Source: Akkermansia muciniphila
Lineage (GTDB): Bacteria; Pseudomonadota; Gammaproteobacteria; Burkholderiales; Burkholderiaceae_C
Assembly: GCA_943327015.2 (NCBI GenBank)
Contig: CALPVM020000102.1
Location: forward strand, 1 to 7,670
Direction of reading: 5' to 3'
Length of the DNA stretch: 7,670 nt
Shown here: positions 1 to 6,481 of the stretch, in pieces
How the letters are laid out: every line of letters starts with the position of its first letter
How positions within the stretch are numbered: position 1 is the stretch's first letter
Notes under the pieces: generated by a model
The model's database searches: none
Told to the model about the DNA's origin: nothing
The model's input: the letters and a program-made list of their open reading frames with translations, nothing else
Made by a program: the position numbers and the translations under genes

Positions 1-2378
1 ACGCGGAAAGTTGAACCCTTGCCAAGCTCGGTATGCACTTCTATACGGCCGTGGTGATTTTCAATAATTCGTTTGACAATAGCCAATCCCATTCCACTGC
101 CCTCACCCGAGGTTCGCGTGGTAAAGAAAGGGTCAAAAATTCTTCCCATTTGTTCGGTAGTAATACCAGTACCAGTATCTGAAATGCTGATTGTGTATTC
201 ACTATGGGTTTGAGCAATATCTACTGTTAGTGTGCCGCTGTAATTCATGGCTTGCAGGGCATTCATCACCAAATGTGACCATACTTGTTGCAAAGCATCA
301 TGATCGGCAAAAGTAGGATCCAGATCGGGCTCGTAGTTACACAGCAGTTCCACGGCATGCATCTGGTTCTGGTATTTTGCCAACGCTCTATCAACATCCA
401 GATTCAACGCAGCCGTGCTTAACTCACTGGCTTGGTCATTGCCTGACAAAGCCTTGAGTGCAAACACAATACGGTTTACCTTTTCGACAGCAGTATTGAT
501 ATTGGCTGTACTACTAATAATGCTGGCAATACTGGAGGCAACTTGCACAATCAAATCACTATCAGGGTGATTGAACAAGGGTAAATAATCCAGCGCATGC
601 TTGTGCACGCCAAACTTCAATAAAAGCTTGGCTTTACGGCTGGTATCTTGTACGCCAGCTTCATCCAGAGTTGCCGTGAGCTGCTTTATTAATGCTCGCT
701 CCTCACGGAAACTCAAGGTTGCAGCACTTTCTGGAGTTTGAGAAATCAATTGAATAAACAAGCCACGCGCATCGGCCTGCAATAGGTCAAACAACGAAGG
801 TAACTTTTCTAAAGTGTTTTGCAAAGTGTCTGCAATAAAACCACCACTGGATTTAACCGCCCCGATGGGCGTATTAATTTCATGCGCTACGTTACTGACC
901 AACAAGCCCAACGCCGCCATTTTCTCAGCCTGAATCAGCTGCGCTTGGGTGGATTTGAGCTCTTCCAAGGTGTGCTCCACCTCCGCCTTGGCCTGGTCTG
1001 CCGATTGTTTGGCTATTTGCAAGGCTACATTGCTTTCGGTCAAGTCTGCTGTGCGTTGCTGCACCTGATTTTCCAGATGCTCCCTGTGAAATTTAACTTC
1101 CTCCGACATATCCACCATGGCCTGACCCAAGCGACCCAATTCGTCATTACGATTGGTATCGATTTGCGACTTCAATGTATCGCTGTAGATATGGCGGGTA
1201 GCATCAATCAATTGACTTAACGGTTGAGCTATGTGCCTACGCACCAACACCCCCAACACCAGAACTTCTACGAGCAATGTCAGCCCGCCTAAAACTAGAA
1301 TTTTAAAAGCCGCATCAGACGCCTTGGCTGCCAACAACTGCTTTGGATAGACGGTAATAAACAACCAACCATTAGACTTAATGCCTACGACGCCCAGAAT
1401 ATTTTTTTGATCTTCAGTTTCCACAAAGGTCTTGCCACTTTGCAAGGTTTGTGCAGCCTGAAAAATAGCCTTCAAATCGGGATCGTCCTCGTGTTGGGCA
1501 AAATAGTTTCCTTGCTTAGACTCGATCAACTGGCTTTTAAGCGAGTGCGCAATTACCTGTCCGGTACGACTCATCATAATGTTATAAGTACCTGGAATGA
1601 CAATATTATTGGTACGACCTATTAAATCATCTACCAAAACATCGTGCCCTACCCCACCAATGTAGCGCCCCTGAAAATCGACAGGACTGATGACAGACAC
1701 CATCCATTTCTTGGCTGCTTTGTCAAAATACATTCCCGTCCAAAATGGTTGGCGACTGGGATTACGCTCTGGTGTGGCACCTAGTTCTGTTTCTAAATCT
1801 TCCTCCAACATAGCCTTGGAGCTATTGCCAGCATAGTCAACACCGGGCAGGTATGTAATATTGGCATCGCTTACATTTAAGTCGATATAAGTGTCGTACA
1901 TTTGGTTGCGGTAGGAGGGTCCATACGCAGACACAATTTTGTAAGCAGAGAGCAATTGGTGTAAAAACCCTTCATCCAAGCGCACGCGGGGTAAAACTGA
2001 TACGGTTGGCATACGCTGGGTATCCATCCATTGCGATTGCAAACGCCAAACGCCATCTGCATCCTGCTGCATCAGCCTTTCAAATTCAGCCTTGAGGTTT
2101 GCAGGTGCAGGACGGTTTAACTCATACAACCAAGCATCCCGCACCAGCATGGTGTTTGACTCGGCTTGTAAAAAAGGCGCACTCTCTAAAGCTCCACGGG
2201 TAACAACGTACTTTTCCAAGTATGACAATGCTTCGGTTTGAAAACTGCGGTAGGAAAAGAAATAGCTGATACCCGTCATGATGATGGTGACTACAATCAA
2301 CCGGAACACCATGTTTTTTAAAAGCCAACGCGCTAAAGACCCCTTGGTTGAGGCGTTAGAAAGTTTGGAATGGGACAT
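1..2378 (-). CDS. Sensor histidine kinase with dCache-like periplasmic domain and HAMP (partial, C-terminal end cut by window edge)
   Basis: Inner-membrane sensor kinase that would autophosphorylate on His and pass the phosphate to a response regulator not seen here. My own translation gives 792 complete codons without a stop; the frame leaves the window inside the last ATP-binding motif, so probably only 5-15 residues are missing. Order: short cytoplasmic N-terminus, membrane helix about 24-43, periplasmic region about 44-355, second helix about 356-380, HAMP about 378-430, coiled coil about 431-490, H-box with His499 (HEINTP), extended conserved region, N-box Asn706, G1 box Asp734 (DTGTGI), FFTTR, G2 box 758-764 (GEGSGMG). 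The periplasmic part resembles a double Cache domain: aromatic FW at 212-213, then WMVSVISPV at 225-233 and GGVGHD at 241-246, which match the usual distal strands of that family. The ligand cannot be told. The ATG at 2378 is the first start after an in-frame TGA overlapping the previous gene's end; Met23 is a weaker alternative. The start lies 13 bp after the upstream kinase stop, with no clear Shine-Dalgarno. All catalytic motifs look intact. Confidence 0.93.
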   Translation of the reverse strand, partial: MSHSKLSNASTKGSLARWLLKNMVFRLIVVTIIMTGISYFFSYRSFQTEALSYLEKYVVTRGALESAPFLQAESNTMLVRDAWLYELNRPAPANLKAEFERLMQQDADGVWRLQSQWMDTQRMPTVSVLPRVRLDEGFLHQLLSAYKIVSAYGPSYRNQMYDTYIDLNVSDANITYLPGVDYAGNSSKAMLEEDLETELGATPERNPSRQPFWTGMYFDKAAKKWMVSVISPVDFQGRYIGGVGHDVLVDDLIGRTNNIVIPGTYNIMMSRTGQVIAHSLKSQLIESKQGNYFAQHEDDPDLKAIFQAAQTLQSGKTFVETEDQKNILGVVGIKSNGWLFITVYPKQLLAAKASDAAFKILVLGGLTLLVEVLVLGVLVRRHIAQPLSQLIDATRHIYSDTLKSQIDTNRNDELGRLGQAMVDMSEEVKFHREHLENQVQQRTADLTESNVALQIAKQSADQAKAEVEHTLEELKSTQAQLIQAEKMAALGLLVSNVAHEINTPIGAVKSSGGFIADTLQNTLEKLPSLFDLLQADARGLFIQLISQTPESAATLSFREERALIKQLTATLDEAGVQDTSRKAKLLLKFGVHKHALDYLPLFNHPDSDLIVQVASSIASIISSTANINTAVEKVNRIVFALKALSGNDQASELSTAALNLDVDRALAKYQNQMHAVELLCNYEPDLDPTFADHDALQQVWSHLVMNALQAMNYSGTLTVDIAQTHSEYTISISDTGTGITTEQMGRIFDPFFTTRTSGEGSGMGLAIVKRIIENHHGRIEVHTELGKGSTFR

Positions 2379-2391
2379 ATTGATTCAAAAA

Positions 2392-4140
2392 TCAGTCATA
2401 TGGCAGGTAAACACTAAATGTAGTACCCACACCCACTTCAGACTGCAAATCTATGCGTCCTTGGTGTTTTTCGATGATTTTCTTGGTTATATCTAAACCC
2501 AAACCGCTACCTACACCTGCAGGCTTGGTGGTAAAAAAGACATCAAAAATTTTGCTGCGGATTTCCTCCGGAATACCACAACCAGTATCGCCAACACTGA
2601 CTACGGCCTCATTGCCTTCTTTCCGAATACCGATGGTGAGAGTACCTTCATGGTTCATGGCCTGCAAAGCATTGTGAATCAGGTTGGTCCATACTTGGTT
2701 CAGCTCATCAGGAAAACAACGGAGATCAGGAATATCGTCGTAATTACGCACCACATCAACACCGACTTTGGTTTGGCCTTGGTAGATGGTGAGCACGGTG
2801 TCCATACCTTCGACAAGACTGGCCTCAATTTTTTCAGTACCAATATTGAAGTGCGAGAACGATTTGAGTGCTTTTACAATTTTTGCCACCCGCTCTACGG
2901 CAAGATTGACATTGTTTGCACCGCCTACGGCAATAAAGAAGTTTCTGGAAGCGTCCAAAATTTGATCAGACTCTGCGTGCCGCAACAAGGGCAGAAACTT
3001 TTGCAACTCGCCTTGTATATTAAAGTTAACCAGCAATACCGCTTTTTGGCGGGGCTGCTCAATGCCAGCCAACTCCAGCTCTTCGGCAGCCTTTTTAACA
3101 ATTGCGCGCTCCTCACGGCTGCTGAGCGGCGCTTTGGGTGCACTGGTTTGCTGCAACAGCTCAATCAAAAGCGCTGCAGCGTCAGGATCCAGCCGCCGCA
3201 ATAAAGCAGGTAATTGCTGAATCACATCATGCAAGGCCTCGGCAATGCTGCTGCCGCTCGATTTGATAGCACCAATAGGGGTATTGATTTCGTGCGTAAC
3301 ACTAGCCACCAATTGGCCTAGCGATGCCATTTTTTCTGATTGAATCAACTGCGTTTGCGCCTGTTCAGCCTGTGCTTTGAGTGCTTCATTTTGCACCTGC
3401 TGAATTTGCGCATGCGCGGCAGCATGCTCGGCACGCGCCTGCTCCTGCATCATGTGCCGTATGGAGTTGCGCATGGTGTCAAAGCTTTGCGCCAAACTGC
3501 CTAGTTCATCTGCACGGTTGGTATTGATGATGTAAGACAAATTGCCAGATGCCAATTGGTTTGCACTTTGACGCAGGTACTGTATGGGCTCTTGAATCAT
3601 CTTGCGCCCCAATAACCAAACTATAAAAGAGATAACCGCTCCAAGTACCAAAGCAAACAATGCAATCAAAATCGTGGTGTAACGGATAAGGGCAAATACT
3701 TTTTGTGTTGAAGTAGCCAAATAGACCGTGGCAATGAGCTCATCACCACGCTTGACTTTGGCTGATGTAATAATGTAAGAGCTGTCCTGATTCAGATCAT
3801 CAAAGCCGTTAATTTGCAAACCCGGAGTTATTTTTTCGGCAACCTTAACATCATCTTCATACTTGATAATTTTGATGCCATGAATATCTGCATCTAGCAA
3901 AATGGCCGTTGCTATACCATTCAAAGCGGGGTGGTCGTAATTCCAGATGGGCTCTGCCAAACTCAGTGCCGCCAGATCTGCAGTGTTAGCTGCTTTTTTT
4001 TGTAACTCTGCAATAGAACGGTCGTAATTATAAAAACCGATCAATAGGGTAAAAATTGCCAAACCCACACCCATTACCAGCAAAACAACCCTATTAAAGA
4101 GTCGAACAATACCGACTGTTTTGAAAACTTTGTTTTTCAT
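2392..4140 (-). CDS. HAMP-domain sensor histidine kinase with short periplasmic domain
   Basis: Complete 582-residue membrane sensor kinase. Membrane helix 1 is about 15-37 and helix 2 about 152-177, enclosing a periplasmic domain of about 113 residues with a LAEPIWNYD motif at 61-69. Such W-x-x-D segments occur in small periplasmic sensors of kinases and diguanylate cyclases (CHASE8-like or single-Cache-like), but I cannot assign the family firmly. HAMP covers about 178-230, followed by an Ala/Gln-rich coiled coil (about 231-268). The transmitter has His283 (THEINTP), a conserved extended region of about 300-430 (SSREER, LPLL, VAKIVKALK), N-box Asn490, G1 box Asp518 (DTGCGI), FFTTKP at 534-540 and G2 box 542-548 (GVGSGLG), then ends two residues after YLP. 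All catalytic residues are present, so it should be active. No receiver or HPt domain is fused. The ATG overlaps the upstream gene's TGA (ATGA) and has no Shine-Dalgarno, which suggests translation coupled to gene 6470-4137. Its kinase core is about 76% identical to that neighbour. Confidence 0.96.
   Translation of the reverse strand: MKNKVFKTVGIVRLFNRVVLLVMGVGLAIFTLLIGFYNYDRSIAELQKKAANTADLAALSLAEPIWNYDHPALNGIATAILLDADIHGIKIIKYEDDVKVAEKITPGLQINGFDDLNQDSSYIITSAKVKRGDELIATVYLATSTQKVFALIRYTTILIALFALVLGAVISFIVWLLGRKMIQEPIQYLRQSANQLASGNLSYIINTNRADELGSLAQSFDTMRNSIRHMMQEQARAEHAAAHAQIQQVQNEALKAQAEQAQTQLIQSEKMASLGQLVASVTHEINTPIGAIKSSGSSIAEALHDVIQQLPALLRRLDPDAAALLIELLQQTSAPKAPLSSREERAIVKKAAEELELAGIEQPRQKAVLLVNFNIQGELQKFLPLLRHAESDQILDASRNFFIAVGGANNVNLAVERVAKIVKALKSFSHFNIGTEKIEASLVEGMDTVLTIYQGQTKVGVDVVRNYDDIPDLRCFPDELNQVWTNLIHNALQAMNHEGTLTIGIRKEGNEAVVSVGDTGCGIPEEIRSKIFDVFFTTKPAGVGSGLGLDITKKIIEKHQGRIDLQSEVGVGTTFSVYLPYD
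2401..3342 (-). repeat. Paralogous kinase-core repeat, copy 2 (within the 582-aa kinase)
   Basis: Partner of 4179-5120, encoding residues 267-580 with the same length and no gap. Similarity stops at the coiled coil: upstream of it the two proteins have unrelated sensors (HAMP with two helices here, 7TMR-DISM there). The duplication boundary thus coincides with the transmitter domain. Confidence 0.85.
4137..4140 (-). other. ATGA start/stop overlap between two kinase genes
   Basis: The TGA ending the 777-aa kinase (4139-4137) and the ATG opening the 582-aa kinase (4140-4138) share bases in an ATGA. The preceding minus-strand bases are C-rich with no Shine-Dalgarno, so termination-reinitiation coupling is the likely way the second protein is made. 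That mechanism is an inference from the arrangement. Confidence 0.8.
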
Positions 4141-6470
4141 GATTGAGGGGTTAAGGGGATGATTGTTTCGGGCGGATAAGGCAAATAAACACTAAAGGTG
4201 GTACCCACCCCTACTTCGCTTTGCAAATCGATGCGACCATTGTGTTTTTCGATGATTTTTTTAACAATATCTAAACCCAAACCACTGCCCACGCCAGCAG
4301 GTTTGGTAGTAAAAAAAACATTAAATATTTTATTACGAATATCTTCAGGTATTCCGCAACCGGTATCGCCCACCGACACCAATGCACAATTACCCTCTTG
4401 ACGCACAGTAATGGTTAGCGTACCAGCAAAATTCATGGCCTGCAAAGCGTTATGAATCAGGTTGGTCCAAACCTGGTTGAGCTCATCCGCAAAGCAAGGC
4501 AATGGTGGCAAATACTCGTAATTGCGTTCAACCGTAACGCCAACCTTGGTTTGTCCTTGGTAGATGGTAAGCACCGTTTCTAAGCCATCTACCAGAGAGG
4601 CAGTCTCTTTTTGTTGCGACTGATTAAAGTGCGAATACGATTTAAGCGCCAACACAATTTTGGCCACTCGGTCTACAGCTACGTTGACATTTCTAGCACT
4701 ACCTACAACAATGAAAAGGTTATGTGCTGCTGCCAAAATTGCCTCAGACTCAGCATGCTGCAAAAGTGGCAGGTATTTTTCTAAATCTGTTTGTACGTTA
4801 AAACCCACCAGTAAGACTGCTTTTTGGCGAGGTTGCTCTAAGCCCACAGCCTCCAAATGCTCAGTCACCTTTTTAACAATGGCACGCTCTTCGCGGCTGC
4901 TCATGGGGGTTTTGGGTAAATTGGCTTGGTGCAACAAATCTACCAGTAAATGGCTGGTAGCACTGTCTAAACGCTGCAACAAGGGCGGCAGTTGCTGAAT
5001 GGTATCCTGCAAGGCATCGGTAATGCTGCCACCACTGGATTTGATAGCTCCAATCGGGGTGTTGATTTCGTGCGTAACACTAGCAACCAACTGCCCTAAT
5101 GAGGCCATTTTTTCGGACTGCACCAGTTGTGCTTGCGCCATTTCAGATTGCAATTGCAGAGTCTCGTTATGGGCTTGCTGTGCATCGGCTTGCGCCTGCG
5201 CTTGCTCGGTTCTGGCTTGTGCCAACAAGACGTCATTTTCGGAGCGCAAAGCTTTCGCATGGATTCGGGATTTTTCTAGGCGCAGCTGGTTGTAGCGGTC
5301 GGCCAAAGCAAATGCCAGCAAAACCATCTCTAAAGCGGAACCCATTTGCAATGCGTTGTCTGTCCATGGATTAACAGGCAACACACCAAGTGCCGCCAAG
5401 GAAGCGGACAATGCGCCCACCATCAGCATCATGAAGGCGGCCATAAAAAAGTAGGCACTGCGCTGCTTTAAGTAAATACCATGCAAACTCACCAGCACCA
5501 CAATGATGGAAATACAACTATACATTGCTGCAGACAACTCCACCAATGCAGATCCCAGCACAGCAAAGCCGACCACCAATAAACCAAACAAGACCACGCA
5601 CACACGCAAAATCTTATCCCATACCGGCAAGACCTGATGGGTGTTTAACATCATGCGCATAAAGTTTACCAAAGCCATGGCAGCAAGGGCGTAGCCAATC
5701 GAGGTAAAAATGCCATCCCAAGGTGAGTTACCAGGCCATAAATACAATTTTGCCAAGCCATTTTGCGAAGCAATCATGAATGTCATGGTACTCACAAAAG
5801 CCACATACATGAGGTAAATCGGCTCACGCAAGGCTACAAATAACATGATGTTGAACATTAACATGGCCAAGGCCATACCAAAGTACAACATTTGTAATGC
5901 AAAGTCAGTACGCTCATACGTACTGAACGATGACGGATACCATAACCTAACCGACGCGCGCAGCGGTTGCTCCGTCAGCATGCGAACGTAGAGCCACTTT
6001 TCAGCGCCAGGTTGAATAACAATTGGAAAAACAAATTTTCTGTATGGATGTGCCCGCGTGGAAAGAGGAAAAGATGCGCCGGTATAAGTAGAAGCAAAAC
6101 TAGCATCGGGCATGGACTGGTGCAACTCCAAAAAAGAAATTCTGCTGTAGTTGATATCCAGCATTTTTTCCTGCACCGTGGCTCCAGTGTTGGTTAAACG
6201 CATGCGTAACCAAACAGCAGAGTTGGAAAAACCTAAATTAACCGCCTCATCCGGATCTGAAACCTTTTGAAATTGCGCCGCAACGTCTGGTCTCTGTACA
6301 TCCGTCAGACCCCAATTTTGAGTGGGGTCTTTCAACACTTCCAGATTGGCCGATAGCGACACATAGGAACCCGTGAGTTTACTGACATCTACTCCATCGG
6401 TAGGCGTGGCGCTCACTGCAGAAAAACAGCACAAAAAAAAGGCTGCCAACAACAATTGAAAATGCTTCAC
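4137..6470 (-). CDS. 7TMR-DISM sensor histidine kinase
   Basis: Complete 777-residue sensor kinase. Residues 1-21 form a signal peptide with likely cleavage after VSA. Residues about 40-180 match the 7TMR-DISM extracellular type 2 domain, with hallmark NLGFSNSAVWLRM at 78-90 and a beta-rich jelly-roll-like pattern; this family is thought to bind carbohydrate-like or other small ligands. Seven membrane helices follow at about 191-213, 217-235, 253-272, 285-307, 309-333, 338-362 and 373-391. A Gln/Ala-rich signalling coiled coil (about 398-455) joins directly to the transmitter with no HAMP. Catalytic motifs: His467 (THEINTP), N-box Asn674, G1 box Asp702 (DTGCGI), FFTTKP, G2 box 726-732 (GVGSGLG). 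The protein ends in a 13-residue Pro-rich tail after YLP, absent from its nearest paralogue. The start is GTG at 6470: it gives the signal peptide, has AGGTG five bases upstream, and no earlier in-frame start lies between it and the preceding gene. It follows that kinase by 11 bp and overlaps the next gene by 4 bp. Confidence 0.96.
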   Translation of the reverse strand: MKHFQLLLAAFFLCCFSAVSATPTDGVDVSKLTGSYVSLSANLEVLKDPTQNWGLTDVQRPDVAAQFQKVSDPDEAVNLGFSNSAVWLRMRLTNTGATVQEKMLDINYSRISFLELHQSMPDASFASTYTGASFPLSTRAHPYRKFVFPIVIQPGAEKWLYVRMLTEQPLRASVRLWYPSSFSTYERTDFALQMLYFGMALAMLMFNIMLFVALREPIYLMYVAFVSTMTFMIASQNGLAKLYLWPGNSPWDGIFTSIGYALAAMALVNFMRMMLNTHQVLPVWDKILRVCVVLFGLLVVGFAVLGSALVELSAAMYSCISIIVVLVSLHGIYLKQRSAYFFMAAFMMLMVGALSASLAALGVLPVNPWTDNALQMGSALEMVLLAFALADRYNQLRLEKSRIHAKALRSENDVLLAQARTEQAQAQADAQQAHNETLQLQSEMAQAQLVQSEKMASLGQLVASVTHEINTPIGAIKSSGGSITDALQDTIQQLPPLLQRLDSATSHLLVDLLHQANLPKTPMSSREERAIVKKVTEHLEAVGLEQPRQKAVLLVGFNVQTDLEKYLPLLQHAESEAILAAAHNLFIVVGSARNVNVAVDRVAKIVLALKSYSHFNQSQQKETASLVDGLETVLTIYQGQTKVGVTVERNYEYLPPLPCFADELNQVWTNLIHNALQAMNFAGTLTITVRQEGNCALVSVGDTGCGIPEDIRNKIFNVFFTTKPAGVGSGLGLDIVKKIIEKHNGRIDLQSEVGVGTTFSVYLPYPPETIIPLTPQS
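4179..5120 (-). repeat. Paralogous kinase-core repeat, copy 1 (within the 777-aa kinase)
   Basis: This 942-base segment encodes residues 451-764 (from QSEKM to YLP). It aligns without any gap to 2401-3342 in the next gene. Counting by hand I find about 75 amino acid differences in 314, so about 76% identity. Long DNA stretches around the H-box and N-box are also nearly the same. It is a diverged gene duplication, not a mobile repeat. Confidence 0.85.
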
Positions 6471-6475
6471 GCTTG

Positions 6476-6480
6476 CACCT
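6476..6480 (-). promoter_or_regulatory. Ribosome binding site for the GTG-started 7TMR-DISM kinase
   Basis: AGGTG on the minus strand lies five bases before the GTG at 6470-6468 and just after the TAA of the preceding kinase. It is the only clear Shine-Dalgarno at any junction in the window and supports the GTG as the real start. The site is assigned by eye from its match to the anti-Shine-Dalgarno consensus. Confidence 0.65.
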
Positions 6481-6481
6481 G

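Noticed and set aside
819..1220. A 133-codon plus-strand open frame
   Set aside because: It lies opposite the H-box and coiled coil of the left-hand kinase, has no recognisable motif and no convincing ribosome binding site.
1877..2328. Two short minus-strand open frames within the dCache-like region
   Set aside because: They lie in a different frame from the continuous kinase reading frame that starts at 2378, which carries all the recognisable motifs.
2381..2394. A small inverted repeat (TGATT / AATCA, 4-base loop) at a gene junction, considered as a terminator
   Set aside because: The arms are only 5 bp and AT-rich, with no T-tract after them. It overlaps a stop codon between tightly spaced genes and is likely chance.
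2650..3204. A 184-codon open frame on the plus strand
   Set aside because: It is antisense to the conserved kinase core, including the N-box. Its protein shows no recognisable domain, and the frame is explained by codon bias of the minus-strand gene.
4660..5374. Several Cys/Ala/Ser-rich plus-strand open frames
   Set aside because: Their low-complexity composition is the mirror of the Ala/Gln-rich coiled coil and extended DHp region of the minus-strand kinase.
6418..6440. Possible lipoprotein signal from the Cys pair at residues 14-15 of the 777-aa kinase
   Set aside because: The residues before the Cys pair do not form a lipobox, and a normal VSA cleavage site follows, so an ordinary signal peptide fits better.
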